Positions 19,501 to 28,593 are shown, numbered from the stretch's first letter. The stretch: DNA of 64,000 bases from Chryseobacterium sp. Leaf405 (GCF_001425355.1 NZ_LMQN01000015.1:1190702-1254701), one strand, 5' to 3'. Translations and numbers: made by a program. The notes: a model not told the origin generated them from the sequence alone.

Positions 19501-20256
19501 ATGAATATTTCAGCTTACATTTTAGAATATTTGAAACAATTCGGGACAGCAACCGTTCCCGGATTTGGAGTATTTTCCCTTGAAAATTCCAAGGCGATTA
19601 TCAATTCCGAAAATGGGAGTATTCTGCCTCCCGCAAGCAAAATTGTTTACAAACCGGATTATGAAGTGCAGTCGGATGATCTTGCAACTTTCATCGGAAC
19701 TCACAAACAAATGCCTTTTGAAGCTTCTAAAACCGATCTTCAGATTCAAACCGATTTCTGGAAGAAAAAATTGCAGGCAGAACAGAAATTAGAAATCCAG
19801 GGAATCGGCACGATTTATACCGAAGAGGGGGAAACTCATTTTAAAGGAAACAGATTACAGTCTGATCATCCGGATTTTTATGGCTTGGAAGAAATTAAAA
19901 TTTCTGACATTGATAATAATAACGGTAAATTATCTCAAGTAGCAAATTCTGATAAAGATTACAAATTCAATAAATCTATCCTTTGGGCTTTCCTGATTAT
20001 TATTCCGATTTTGGGAATTTTGTATGTTGCTTATACTCAACAGGAGCTTCTTTTTGGGAAAAAATCTTTTGATAAAACAAATATTTCGGTACAAACCAAA
20101 ACACACAGAATTGAAAAAGATACTGTGAAAGTACAAACTTATACTCCGCCGGTTTTAGATTCTTTAAAAAAAGATTCAGTAAAACAACAAACCGTTCAGC
20201 CTGCATCTGGAAAAGGTGTTAAGGTTCCGGTGACGACAAACAACACTAAGAAATAA
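19501..20256 (+). CDS. HU-like DNA-binding/CCDC81-type domain protein with one membrane helix
   Basis: The 251-residue protein has an N-terminal pair of HU-type domains (about residues 1-75 and 76-120; GTATVPGFGVFSLE and LEIQGIGTIY are the repeated beta turns), a membrane helix near residues 163-180 (SILWAFLIIIPILGILYVAY) and a Ser/Thr/Lys/Val-rich extracytoplasmic tail. This arrangement resembles Bacteroidetes HU-CCDC81/SPOR proteins, although I see no SPOR domain. The function is unknown; a cell-envelope role is inference. The next gene begins one base after its stop. Confidence 0.7.
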   Translation: MNISAYILEYLKQFGTATVPGFGVFSLENSKAIINSENGSILPPASKIVYKPDYEVQSDDLATFIGTHKQMPFEASKTDLQIQTDFWKKKLQAEQKLEIQGIGTIYTEEGETHFKGNRLQSDHPDFYGLEEIKISDIDNNNGKLSQVANSDKDYKFNKSILWAFLIIIPILGILYVAYTQQELLFGKKSFDKTNISVQTKTHRIEKDTVKVQTYTPPVLDSLKKDSVKQQTVQPASGKGVKVPVTTNNTKK

Positions 20257-20781
20257 ATGGCAAAAATAAAAAAAGCGTCAGATTCATTGACGATCATGAC
20301 GAATATTGTTCTTCCCAATGATACCAACCAATTGAGAAATCTTTTCGGTGGTGAATTGTTGGCAAGAATGGACAGGTGTGCTTCTATTTCCGCAACAAGA
20401 CACTGCGAAAGAAGAGTAGTGACAGCTTCTGTAAATCACGTTTCATTCGATCATCCGATTCCGGAAGGAGGAATTGTAGTGATGGAATCTAAAGTTTCCA
20501 GAGCTTTTTCTACTTCAATGGAAATTTATGTGGATGTCTGGTTGGATGATCCTATCAATCGTAAAAAAATTCAGACCAATAAAGGTATTTATACTTTTGT
20601 TGCGGTGGATGAATTCAACAGACCAATTCCGATTCCTGATATGGAGCCAGAGACAGAACTTGAAAAAGAAAGATTTGCCGCAGCTTTAAGAAGAAAAGAG
20701 TTATCATTAATTCTCTCAGGAAGAATGAAGCCAACAGAATCTGTGGAACTGAAAAAACTTTTCCAGGAAGAACCTAAATAA
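20257..20781 (+). CDS. hot-dog fold acyl-CoA thioesterase
   Basis: This 174-residue enzyme belongs to the YciA/BFIT acyl-CoA thioesterase group that hydrolyses acyl-CoA to free acid and CoA. NDTNQLRNLFGGELLARMDRCASISA at residues 20-45 (N-GG-L-MD-A signature) and NHVSFDHPIPEGGIV near residue 63 define the hot-dog core. It follows the HU-domain gene immediately, so both are likely co-transcribed. Its 3' end overlaps the convergent DUF1648 gene by eight bases. Confidence 0.88.
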   Translation: MAKIKKASDSLTIMTNIVLPNDTNQLRNLFGGELLARMDRCASISATRHCERRVVTASVNHVSFDHPIPEGGIVVMESKVSRAFSTSMEIYVDVWLDDPINRKKIQTNKGIYTFVAVDEFNRPIPIPDMEPETELEKERFAAALRRKELSLILSGRMKPTESVELKKLFQEEPK

Positions 20782-21139
20782 TTTCTTTTATAGAAGTGCC
20801 GCAAAAAATTAACGTAATTATTACAGATAGAACCGACAGAAATATTTGTCGGTTTTTTATTGCCTCCTCAAAAGAGTTTTCTAAGAAATCTAAATGGTCG
20901 TCGGATTTTTTAAACATTTTCTGTGGGAAAAATATAACCATTCCTATAAAAGATAAAATGATGGCATTAATTTCAACCTCTAACCATAAAAACATTTTAT
21001 TTCCAAATCCGTCTGCGCCTTCTGATGAATAGTGAATCGGAATGGTTTCCTGAATGTACGGAAATTTAATAATCAAAAAAGCAATATAACCTAAAAGCAG
21101 TAATACGGAAAAGCTGAAAATAATTTTATGCAGATTCAT
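20774..21139 (-). CDS. small membrane protein with DUF1648-like segment
   Basis: The 121-residue protein has three hydrophobic segments: near residues 6-25, near residues 55-72 and near the C-terminus. A central IPIHYSSEGADGFGNK matches the DUF1648 pattern (P-HxxxxGxxdG..K), found in small membrane proteins and in SdpI-type immunity proteins. The function is unknown. The last eight bases overlap the thioesterase gene, and a terminator-like hairpin for that gene lies inside this coding region. Confidence 0.65.
   Translation of the reverse strand: MNLHKIIFSFSVLLLLGYIAFLIIKFPYIQETIPIHYSSEGADGFGNKMFLWLEVEINAIILSFIGMVIFFPQKMFKKSDDHLDFLENSFEEAIKNRQIFLSVLSVIITLIFCGTSIKEII
20831..20857 (+). terminator. 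terminator of the thioesterase gene inside a convergent coding region
   Basis: AACCGACA and TGTCGGTT form an 8-bp stem with an eight-base loop followed by a T-run on the plus strand. On the minus strand the same bases encode part of the C-terminus of the DUF1648 protein. Confidence 0.7.
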
Positions 21140-21196
21140 GAGATCAGAAATTGAAAAATTCTATCCTGCAAAAGCTTTTAATAATTCTTTGAAACT

Positions 21197-21204
21197 TACC
21201 TTTG
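21197..21204 (+). promoter_or_regulatory. -7 promoter box of the hydroxyacid dehydrogenase gene
   Basis: TACCTTTG is an exact TAnnTTTG match about 30 bases before the chosen start. It supports starting the protein at 21234 rather than at the far upstream in-frame ATG 21138, which precedes the promoter. No good -33 TTG was found. Confidence 0.55.
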
Positions 21205-21233
21205 CACAAACAAATATAAGAATTATGCCTTCT

Positions 21234-22166
21234 ATGAGAATATTACTCCTCGATAAAAATCATCCGCTGATTACCAAGCAGCTTTTAGCCAAAAATTGTG
21301 TTTTGGAAGAAGATTTTACATCTTCATACGACGAGGTTTGTACAAAAATTGGAAATTATGATGGAGTTATTATACGAAGTAGAATTCCTTTAGATAAAAA
21401 CTTTTTAGAACAGGCAAAAAATCTGAAATTCATCGCAAGGGTAGGGGCGGGAATGGAAAATATTGATATTCCTGTTGCTGAAAAATTAGGAATTCAATTG
21501 ATAAATTCTCCTGAAGGAAATAGAGATTCTGTAGCGGAACATGTTGTTGGAATGTTATTAATTTTAATGAACCGACTTTTCATCGCATCTCAGGAAGTGA
21601 AAAATGGAATTTGGCTTCGTGAGGAAAACAGAGGTGACGAATTGTTAGGAAAAACTGTTGGTTTAATTGGCTACGGAAACATGGGAAAAGCCACTGCGAA
21701 AAGACTTTCAGGTTTTGGCTGTAAAGTGATTTTTCATGATATTCTGCCCAATCTTTCAGATGAATATGCAACTCAGGTTTCTTTGGAAGAATTGAAGGAA
21801 AAAGCTGAGGTTTTAAGCTTGCATATTCCTTTGACTGAAGAATCTTATTATCTCATCGACGGTCCGTTCATTTCTGATATGAAAAATGACTTCTATTTCG
21901 TGAATACAGCGAGAGGAAAAAACATTGAAACTAAGAGTTTAGTTGAAGCATTAAAAGCTGGTAAGGTAAAAGGTGCCTGTCTTGATGTTCTTGAATATGA
22001 AAAGGCATCTTTTGAAAAATTGGAAACAGAAAATGAAGATTTAAAATATCTTCTGGATTCTGAGAAAGTGATTGTTACGCCGCATATTGCAGGTTGGACG
22101 GTTCAGAGTAAAGAAAAATTGGCGCAGGTAATTGTTGATAAAATCATAGCTTCTTTTATTAATTAA
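21234..22166 (+). CDS. D-2-hydroxyacid dehydrogenase, 3-phosphoglycerate dehydrogenase-like
   Basis: This protein of about 310 residues has the D-isomer 2-hydroxyacid dehydrogenase fold. The NAD loop GLIGYGNMGKA lies near residue 142, IARVGAGMENID and NSPEGNRDSVAEHVVGMLL form the family blocks, and NTARGKNIE plus the catalytic-region TPHIAGWT follow. It lacks the C-terminal ACT domain of full-length SerA. Phosphoglycerate dehydrogenase is the closest named activity, but the substrate is not certain. The start at 21234 (MRILLLDKNHP) fits the family. Confidence 0.82.
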   Translation: MRILLLDKNHPLITKQLLAKNCVLEEDFTSSYDEVCTKIGNYDGVIIRSRIPLDKNFLEQAKNLKFIARVGAGMENIDIPVAEKLGIQLINSPEGNRDSVAEHVVGMLLILMNRLFIASQEVKNGIWLREENRGDELLGKTVGLIGYGNMGKATAKRLSGFGCKVIFHDILPNLSDEYATQVSLEELKEKAEVLSLHIPLTEESYYLIDGPFISDMKNDFYFVNTARGKNIETKSLVEALKAGKVKGACLDVLEYEKASFEKLETENEDLKYLLDSEKVIVTPHIAGWTVQSKEKLAQVIVDKIIASFIN

Positions 22167-22292
22167 ACCCGAATCAGGATTATATGAATTTAACCTTTGA
22201 AAGATTATGTTAAATAATTCATAATATATACTCAAAGAGTAAAATTTATTTTGAGTTTTATTAAATTGCCGCTCATTTTGAAACCCATGCAG

Positions 22293-23549
22293 ATGCGTAA
22301 TTTTATACTTCTTTTAACTGTCTTTTTATCCCTTTTTTCCTGTAAAAATAAATCTGAGAGCAAAGAAGCTGTCGTAGAAAATACGACCAATCTTCCCAAC
22401 TACGGAAATGTAGATTTGGCTAATGTTTTTACAAAGGCGGATAATCAGTTGTCTGACAAAGCGTCTCTTGTACAATACATTGATCATTATTACAAAAAAG
22501 TTTGGGATGGAGGTAATTTAAGTGGTGGAATTCTGGTGGCAAAAGGAGATGATATTCTGTATGAAAATTACAGAGGTTTTGCAAGAGAGGGCAATCAAAA
22601 TCCGATTAATAAAGATACTCCACTTCATGTAGCTTCGGTTTCAAAAACATTAACGGCGATGGCAATGATGAAGTTGATAGAAGCTGGGAAAATAAAATTA
22701 ACGGATCGGCTTACTCAGTTTTTTCCGGGATTTCCTTATCCGAATGTCACGGTTAAAACACTATTGTCCCAAAGAAGCGGTCTTCCGAAATACGAATATT
22801 TTATTACTAAAATTCAGCCGGCTCCGGCGGAACTTTCAAAGAAATTTATTACCAATCAGGATGTATTAAATATGCTTGTTAAATACAAGCCCGATCTGGC
22901 GAGAGAAACCGATACGGGGTTTATGTATTGTAATACCAATTTTGCATTGTTGGCTTTGTTAATTGAAAAGGTTACCAAAGTTTCTTTTCCTCAAGCAATG
23001 CAGGAAATGGTTTTCACTCCTTTAAAAATGAAAAATACCTATATTTTTCAAGAAAAAGATATTCCGACAGCTTCTCAGTCTTTTTATTATGGAGGAAGCA
23101 AGCTATATCCCTTAGACAGACTGGATCTTATTTATGGTGATAAAAATGTGTACACAACGCCGAGAGATTTACTTAATTTTTCGAAAGCAATGTTTTCAAA
23201 GGATTTTTTAAAGCCTGATTTGAAAGAAATGATTTTTACACCCTACAGCAATGAAAAATTCGGGATGAATAATTACGGGTTTGGTTTCAGGATGAAAATT
23301 TTTGATAATGGTGAAAAATTGACTTACCACAACGGCTGGTGGCACGGAACCAATTCTGTTTTTGCTCATTTGCTTAAATCTAAAGTGACAATTATTGCGA
23401 TTGGTAACAAATATTCAGGAAAAGTATATTCTGCGCTGGCATTATCAGGATTATTTGAAGATTTCCCGCCTCAGAAAGCAAAACTTCAAAGTGTTATGAA
23501 TGAGGATAAAGATACATTGAACGGTCATGGTGAAGTTTTTGGAGAATAA
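22293..23549 (+). CDS. serine hydrolase lipoprotein, class C beta-lactamase-related
   Basis: This lipoprotein of about 418 residues starts MRNFILLLTVFLSLFSC, with the lipobox cysteine followed by KNKSES. It belongs to the beta-lactamase/D-alanyl-carboxypeptidase-like family: the SxxK motif is ASVSKTLT, the YxN motif is in MYCNTNF, and HNGWWHGTN supplies the third (HxG-type) motif. Likely substrates are peptides or esters in the periplasm; beta-lactamase activity should not be assumed. The in-frame TTG further upstream (22251) would precede the signal peptide and was not chosen. Confidence 0.83.
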   Translation: MRNFILLLTVFLSLFSCKNKSESKEAVVENTTNLPNYGNVDLANVFTKADNQLSDKASLVQYIDHYYKKVWDGGNLSGGILVAKGDDILYENYRGFAREGNQNPINKDTPLHVASVSKTLTAMAMMKLIEAGKIKLTDRLTQFFPGFPYPNVTVKTLLSQRSGLPKYEYFITKIQPAPAELSKKFITNQDVLNMLVKYKPDLARETDTGFMYCNTNFALLALLIEKVTKVSFPQAMQEMVFTPLKMKNTYIFQEKDIPTASQSFYYGGSKLYPLDRLDLIYGDKNVYTTPRDLLNFSKAMFSKDFLKPDLKEMIFTPYSNEKFGMNNYGFGFRMKIFDNGEKLTYHNGWWHGTNSVFAHLLKSKVTIIAIGNKYSGKVYSALALSGLFEDFPPQKAKLQSVMNEDKDTLNGHGEVFGE

Positions 23550-23553
23550 TGTT

Positions 23554-23561
23554 TACTTTTG
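23554..23561 (+). promoter_or_regulatory. -7 promoter box before the Ig-like lipoprotein gene
   Basis: TACTTTTG is an exact TAnnTTTG match located between the serine hydrolase stop and ATG 23575, giving a leader of only a few bases. It supports the downstream start. Confidence 0.5.
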
Positions 23562-23574
23562 CCTAAACATCTTC

Positions 23575-25296
23575 ATGAAAAGACTTCTTCTATTATTTGT
23601 TATCGGATTTCTTGTACAGTCTTGTGCGAGAGTAGGTTCTCCCGTTGGCGGACTGAAAGATACGATTGCCCCAAAATTTTTAGGATCCAATATTGATACG
23701 ACAAGAATTAATGTTCCGAGAGATATTAAAGAACTGCGTATTGATTTTGATGAATATATAACGCTGAAAGATGTCAGCAAAAATCTAATTATTTCTCCGC
23801 CCATTAAGAATATTACAAGAATTATTCCTTCCAATATTGCGAATAAGTTTGTTTTAATTCAGTGGAGTGACACGTTGCAGGCCAATACAACCTACAATTT
23901 CAACTTTGGAAATTCTATCGTTGATAATAATGAATCGAATATTTTGCGTTATTTCAATTTTGCTTTCTCTACAGGTGAAAAGCTGGATGACCTTTACATC
24001 AGTGGTGAGATAAAAGATGCGATGGCGATCAAAAAAGCCAGTGAAAATAAGCTTGTTGTCGGTTTATATCAGGTAAAAGATACCATTAATTATAAGCAAA
24101 AACCTTATTATATCACCAAAGTTGATGATGATGGCTATTATGAACTCAATTATCTTTCACCCGGAAAATACAAAATTGTTGCTTTTGATGATGAGAATGG
24201 AAATTCTATGTATGATCAGGGGAAAGAAAAAATTGGTTTTCAAAAAGAAGCTGTAGATGTTGAAAAATCTATTTCAGGATTAAATCTGAAAGTTTATCCG
24301 TCAAAAAAGCCTTTAAAATATGTTGAAATGAAAGAAACTCCGGGAGGAGTTTTAATGACATTTGAAGGTAAACCGGATGATGTGAAAGTTCTTTCCATTA
24401 ATGATAAACTTAAGGACATTAAAGTTACACACCGCCCAAAATCTGATTCTGTAAATATCTGGTTTGATGCTGTGAAAGACGATATCGGACAAACCGTAAC
24501 GGAGAATTTGAAATTCAGTTATGATACTGGTAATAAGCAGGATACCGTTTCTGTTTTTTATAAGTACAATAAAAAGAATACAATGGATATCAATAATGAT
24601 ATTTCGGGAACAATGGCACCGTTCAGTGATTTCAGATTAAATTCTAACTATTATCTTGATAAACTGAATACAGATAAATGGACTTTAAAAGTGGCGGGAG
24701 ACAGTATTAATACCATTCCTTTCACGGCAAAAATATCAGAATCAAATCCTTATCATATTTTAGTGAAATCAGAATTTATGGAAGGAAAAAAATATCAACT
24801 GACCGTTCCTAAAGAAACTGTTTCTTCTTTTTATGCTAAAAATTATCAGTCCAAACGTTTTGATTTCGAAGTTGATAAAGTAGAAAATTTCGGTAATGTA
24901 AAGTTTATCCTGCAGAATGCTCCGACTACAAGCTATTGGTTACAGTTATTGGACAGCTCTGAAAAGCCGGTCTATCAAAAATATACGAAAGGAAGCGAGG
25001 TACTGTTTCCTATTCTTAAACCCGGCGAATATATTGCAAGAATTCTGGTCGATCATAATGAAAATAAATATTGGGATGAATCTGATTTCCAAAATGAAAT
25101 TTTTGCCGAAGATTCTTATATATATTACAAGCCTGTTATCGTACGTCCGTTGTGGGACAGTAATGAAACTTGGGATCTAAAAGATACGAGAACGCTGGAT
25201 ACATCAAAAATGACAACACCGAAAGCAGTAGAAACTCCTAAAAAGCCTCTTAATAAGCTTGGAACCGACAATGAAATGCTGACACCCGTTAAATAA
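23575..25296 (+). CDS. outer-envelope lipoprotein with bacterial Ig-like domain
   Basis: This 573-residue protein has a lipoprotein signal (MKRLLLLFVIGFLVQSC). An Ig-like (SbsA/Big_5-type) domain follows at about residues 25-125, with the hallmark IDFDEYITLKD and TTYNFNFGNSIVDNNE; then come long beta-rich segments and a low-complexity Thr/Pro/Lys C-terminus. Two DENGNSMYD/DHNENKYWDESD segments look like calcium-binding Asp-rich loops. This family is common in Bacteroidetes, and its function is unknown. ATG 23575 is preferred to the in-frame GTG-like upstream start because it sits at the signal peptide. Confidence 0.78.
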   Translation: MKRLLLLFVIGFLVQSCARVGSPVGGLKDTIAPKFLGSNIDTTRINVPRDIKELRIDFDEYITLKDVSKNLIISPPIKNITRIIPSNIANKFVLIQWSDTLQANTTYNFNFGNSIVDNNESNILRYFNFAFSTGEKLDDLYISGEIKDAMAIKKASENKLVVGLYQVKDTINYKQKPYYITKVDDDGYYELNYLSPGKYKIVAFDDENGNSMYDQGKEKIGFQKEAVDVEKSISGLNLKVYPSKKPLKYVEMKETPGGVLMTFEGKPDDVKVLSINDKLKDIKVTHRPKSDSVNIWFDAVKDDIGQTVTENLKFSYDTGNKQDTVSVFYKYNKKNTMDINNDISGTMAPFSDFRLNSNYYLDKLNTDKWTLKVAGDSINTIPFTAKISESNPYHILVKSEFMEGKKYQLTVPKETVSSFYAKNYQSKRFDFEVDKVENFGNVKFILQNAPTTSYWLQLLDSSEKPVYQKYTKGSEVLFPILKPGEYIARILVDHNENKYWDESDFQNEIFAEDSYIYYKPVIVRPLWDSNETWDLKDTRTLDTSKMTTPKAVETPKKPLNKLGTDNEMLTPVK

Positions 25297-25755
25297 ATGA
25301 AAACATTTAAAAAAATACTTTTCTGGAGCTTGGTTGGTTTTGCTTTAATACAGTTTATTCCTACAGATAAAGTCAATAAACCGATTAATCACAAAGTAAA
25401 TTTTGTTGAGGCTAAAAAAACGCCGGAAAAGATCGCCGGACTCATAAAATCTGCTTGCTATGATTGTCACTCGGATGAAACAGTTTATCCTAAGTATGCC
25501 TTTGTTGCTCCTATTTCATGGTCGGTAAAAAGTCATGTCAATGAAGGCAGAGAACATTTGAATTTTTCTACTTGGGACACTTATAATAAGGATTTAAAAG
25601 AAAGTATGCTCAACAGCGCAATTGCAACTGTGCATAATAAAACAATGCCGATGCCGGGATATATTGTGTATCACAAAGAAGCTAATTTGTCTGAAGCCGA
25701 AAGAAAACTACTTACAGATTATTTCGAAGAAATGTTGAAAACAAAAACGTATTAG
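25297..25755 (+). CDS. haem-binding domain protein (monohaem cytochrome-like)
   Basis: The 152-residue protein has an N-terminal membrane anchor or signal (residues 5-22) and a single haem-attachment motif CYDCH near residue 52 followed by SDETVYPKYAFVAPISW. This is the Haem_bd domain of Bacteroidetes, often seen next to lipoproteins. It starts immediately after the preceding stop, so the two are very likely co-transcribed. An extracytoplasmic electron-transfer or sensing role is inference. Confidence 0.83.
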   Translation: MKTFKKILFWSLVGFALIQFIPTDKVNKPINHKVNFVEAKKTPEKIAGLIKSACYDCHSDETVYPKYAFVAPISWSVKSHVNEGREHLNFSTWDTYNKDLKESMLNSAIATVHNKTMPMPGYIVYHKEANLSEAERKLLTDYFEEMLKTKTY

Positions 25756-25763
25756 TTAAATAA

Positions 25764-25800
25764 AAAATTCCCACAAATTCATTAAATCTGTGGGAATTTT
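25764..25800. terminator. bidirectional terminator between the haem-binding and NUDIX genes
   Basis: AAAATTCCCACA and TGTGGGAATTTT form a 12-bp perfect stem around a 13-base loop between two convergent genes, with A/T-rich flanks suited to both directions. Confidence 0.85.
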
Positions 25801-25815
25801 ATTTTAGTATATTGA

Positions 25816-26331
25816 TTAAATATTCTTTAGATATTCTTCAAAAAACCTTTTCTGAGAATCAAAAGCGAGATCATTAAGATTCAATTCTTTTAAAGGAATC
25901 CAGATTGCTTCTGAGATTTCAGACAGTTCAAGATTTACCTTAAATTTGTCTGAAACATTATATTCATAAAAAAGATCAATCGTATTGTAATCTATTTCTT
26001 TGTATTGATATACGTTTGGAAGGCTTGTTAAATACTTTAAATTTGAAATATCAACATCTAGCTGCAATTCTTCGAAAAGCTCTCTTTTACAAGTTTCTTC
26101 TGCACTTTCTTTAGGATCAACAAAACCTCCCGCAAGATCGAGTTTTCCTTTTTTAGGATCTCTATTTCTTCTCGTAAGATAAATTTCATCATTATGTCTG
26201 ATAACAACAGCAACCGCACCGGCAACGTTGTTGTATAAAGAGAATTGGCAGTTGGGGCAGCTCCATTTTTTTTCACCATCCCAATGTAAAGTTTCTTTAC
26301 CGCAGCTTGGGCAATATTTCAATATTTTCAT
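25816..26331 (-). CDS. NUDIX hydrolase with N-terminal zinc ribbon
   Basis: This 171-residue protein opens with a zinc ribbon (CPSCGK...CPNCQ, residues 7-32) followed by a NUDIX domain whose box runs GGFVDPKESAEETCKRELFEE, matching Gx5Ex7REUxEE. The layout is like NudC-type NADH or ADP-ribose pyrophosphatases, but the NudC-specific SQPWPFPxS motif is not visible, so the substrate is unknown. Its ATG overlaps the stop of the xerD-like gene by one base, implying co-transcription. Confidence 0.85.
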   Translation of the reverse strand: MKILKYCPSCGKETLHWDGEKKWSCPNCQFSLYNNVAGAVAVVIRHNDEIYLTRRNRDPKKGKLDLAGGFVDPKESAEETCKRELFEELQLDVDISNLKYLTSLPNVYQYKEIDYNTIDLFYEYNVSDKFKVNLELSEISEAIWIPLKELNLNDLAFDSQKRFFEEYLKNI

Positions 26332-27242
26332 TAAGCAATATTAATGTTTCTTGGGTGATAAGTCAATATCACATCACGAAGTTCTTCTGTTTTCAGATGG
26401 GTGTAAATTTCCGTACTGGTAATACTCGAATGACCGAGCATTTCCTGAATATAACGAAGATCTGCACCGTTTTGAAGCAAATGCGTTGCAAAAGAGTGTC
26501 TGAATGTATGCGGAGAAATTTTCTTGCTTACACCTGCTTTATCAGTCAGTTCTTTTATAATTAAAAATACGATTACTCTGGACATCGAAGTTCCTCTGCT
26601 GTTAAGGAACAATGTATCCTCATACTTTTTATTGATTTTATTTTTCGGACGTACTTCTTTGATATAATCACGTAGCAGGTCTGCAGTATATTCCGCTAAA
26701 GGGACAAAGCGGGTTTTATTTCCTTTTCCGTTTACTTTGATATACTGTTCTTTAAAATTAATATTGGAAATTTTAATATCAATCAACTCAGAAACACGAA
26801 GTCCACATCCGTAGAGTACCTCTATAATACATTGGTTTCTTCTTCCAAGATCACAGTTAATTTCAATGGCGCTGATGATTTTATTAATATCAGGAAGGCT
26901 CAAGATATCAGGAAGGTATAATCCCAATTTGGGACCTTCAAGCAAGGCTGCGGGATTATCCTCACGATATTCATCCTCCAACAAGAATTTGAAGAATGCT
27001 TTAATAGAAGATATCCATCTAGCCTGAGACCTTTCGCTGAATTTTTGTTTTGAAAGGCTGAAGATGTACTCCTGGAGATTGTCATAGCAGATTTTATCCG
27101 GGCCGATATTTTCCAGAGATTCTTCTGCGTATTCTTTTAGCTTTTTAATGTCGCGTACGTAGGCGTCAAGTGTGTTTTCTGAAAAATTTCTTTCGAAACG
27201 AAGAAAAATTTCAAAATCTTTAATTTTTTCATCCCAAATCAT
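26331..27242 (-). CDS. tyrosine recombinase XerD/XerC
   Basis: This 303-residue site-specific recombinase has an N-terminal SAM-like DNA-binding domain (residues 1-90) and a catalytic domain. Active-site residues are visible as the Arg in YGCGLRVSEL, HTFRHSFATHLL (HxxR), LGHSS and the nucleophile Tyr in STEIYTHL. Length and context match the housekeeping XerD family that resolves chromosome dimers at dif, not an integrase of a mobile element. No attachment site or phage genes are nearby. Confidence 0.88.
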   Translation of the reverse strand: MIWDEKIKDFEIFLRFERNFSENTLDAYVRDIKKLKEYAEESLENIGPDKICYDNLQEYIFSLSKQKFSERSQARWISSIKAFFKFLLEDEYREDNPAALLEGPKLGLYLPDILSLPDINKIISAIEINCDLGRRNQCIIEVLYGCGLRVSELIDIKISNINFKEQYIKVNGKGNKTRFVPLAEYTADLLRDYIKEVRPKNKINKKYEDTLFLNSRGTSMSRVIVFLIIKELTDKAGVSKKISPHTFRHSFATHLLQNGADLRYIQEMLGHSSITSTEIYTHLKTEELRDVILTYHPRNINIA

Positions 27243-27248
27243 TGTGTT

Positions 27249-27671
27249 TTATTTTTTTAGTTCACATTCCGAAATTTGTTCTATTTCAATATTATGGCCT
27301 CTTAAAAACGATATTCCGTCGTCGTCTGAATATTCATTAATGTACACTAATCTGGTAATTCCCGCCTGAAGAATAAGTTTACTGCATTCTTTACAAGGGG
27401 AAAGCGTTAAATATAACGTTGCGCCTTTTGCAGATTGTGTAGAAGCTGCTAATTTTAAAATAGCATTTGCCTCTGCATGCAGTACATACCAATGTGTTAT
27501 TCCCTCTTCATTCTCACAGCAGTTTTCAAATCCTGAAGGAGTACCATTATAACCATCTGAAATAATCATCCTATCTTTTACAATAAGAGCTCCTACCTGC
27601 TTTCGTTTACAGTAGGAAAGTTTTGCCCATTCCTGAGCCATTTTTAGATAAGCTTTATCAAACTTATTCAT
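27249..27671 (-). CDS. dCMP deaminase family protein
   Basis: This 140-residue zinc-dependent deaminase has HAEANAIL (catalytic His/Glu, about residues 65-72) and SPCKEC (about residues 92-97), with the N-terminal SYCKRKQVGALIVKD and DGYNGTPSGFENC typical of dCMP deaminase. It makes dUMP, the precursor of dTMP. It starts a few bases upstream of the xerD-like gene on the same strand. It could also be a ComE-type deaminase, but the sequence fits dCMP deaminase best. Confidence 0.88.
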   Translation of the reverse strand: MNKFDKAYLKMAQEWAKLSYCKRKQVGALIVKDRMIISDGYNGTPSGFENCCENEEGITHWYVLHAEANAILKLAASTQSAKGATLYLTLSPCKECSKLILQAGITRLVYINEYSDDDGISFLRGHNIEIEQISECELKK

Positions 27672-27719
27672 ACCGCTACATTGTTTTTTCGAAATAATTT
27701 GTATTAAAGGGTTGATAAA

Positions 27720-28487
27720 TTAGAAGTTAGGTTTTCTTTTCTCTAAAAATGCAGAAACCCCTTCCTTTTTATCCTCCAGATCAAAAAGTTCTCCGAAATA
27801 TTTAATTTCAGTTTCAAAACCTTTGTCTGTATCTGACAGATTAACAGCACTTATTGCTTTGGAAATCGCTAATGGCGAATTGCGGGCAATTGTAGTAGCT
27901 AATTCTTTTGTCTTTGTTAATAATTCTTCAATCGGAAATACCTCATTTACCAGTCCGGTTTCTTTTGCACGTTGTGCAGGAACCATTTTGGCAGAAAAGA
28001 TCATTTCATTGGCAATACCTTTCCCTACAAGCTTCGGAAGCCTTTGAGTTCCGCCGTAACCGGGAATTAATCCCAATGTTACTTCCGGTAATCCCAATTT
28101 GGCATTCTCCGATGCATATCTGATGTGGCACGCCATGGCAAGCTCCAGACCTCCACCCAATGCAAATCCGTTTACGGCTGCAATTACAGGTTTGGTCATA
28201 TTTTCAATTTTATTGAATAGCGTATTTTGTCCGTTTCTGGCAAGTTCTTCTGCATTTTCCTGTCCAAAATCGCTGAATTCTTTAATATCAGCTCCCGCAA
28301 CGAACGATTTTTCTCCACTTCCTGTAAGAATAATTACTCTGCAAGAATTGTCAGCAGCCAATCCGTCCAATACTGAACTTATTTCACTGATTGTTTTAGC
28401 ATTAAGCGCATTTAAACTCTCAGGTCTGTTTATTGTAATAATAGAAATTTTATCTTCCCTATTTAATAATATATTTTCGTAACTCAT
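27720..28487 (-). CDS. enoyl-CoA hydratase/isomerase family protein
   Basis: This 255-residue crotonase-fold protein has the acyl-CoA oxyanion-hole segment AGADIKEF (about residue 63) and NGFALGGGLELAMACHIRYASENAKLG, with Glu in the GLPEVTLGLIPGYGGTQRL block as in true hydratases. It probably hydrates trans-2-enoyl-CoA in fatty acid beta-oxidation. It lies 48 bases upstream of the deaminase gene and is likely in the same minus-strand unit. No other beta-oxidation gene is adjacent. Confidence 0.87.
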   Translation of the reverse strand: MSYENILLNREDKISIITINRPESLNALNAKTISEISSVLDGLAADNSCRVIILTGSGEKSFVAGADIKEFSDFGQENAEELARNGQNTLFNKIENMTKPVIAAVNGFALGGGLELAMACHIRYASENAKLGLPEVTLGLIPGYGGTQRLPKLVGKGIANEMIFSAKMVPAQRAKETGLVNEVFPIEELLTKTKELATTIARNSPLAISKAISAVNLSDTDKGFETEIKYFGELFDLEDKKEGVSAFLEKRKPNF

Positions 28488-28538
28488 GTTTCCACATTAA
28501 AATATTATTCCGTGCAAATTATACATTTTTTATAAAAA

Positions 28539-28570
28539 AAAAGGAAAAAAGTTAGTATTTTTTTCCTTTT
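28539..28570 (-). terminator. terminator of the catalase gene
   Basis: AAAAGGAAAAAA and TTTTTTTCCTTTT pair around a seven-base loop just downstream of the catalase stop on the minus strand; the stem is A/T rich. Confidence 0.65.
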
Positions 28571-28593
28571 ATCGAATTTATTCTATAGGATAG

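Noticed and set aside
20774..21139. DUF1648 gene as an SdpI-type immunity protein with a toxin partner
   Set aside because: Only a short match to the DUF1648 pattern is visible and no toxin gene is adjacent.
22293..23549. Beta-lactamase antibiotic resistance gene
   Set aside because: It has SxxK and YxN but belongs to the wide serine hydrolase family; nothing specific supports resistance.
26331..27242. Tyrosine recombinase as sign of a genomic island
   Set aside because: Length, motifs and neighbours fit chromosomal XerD; no attachment site, tRNA or phage genes are near.
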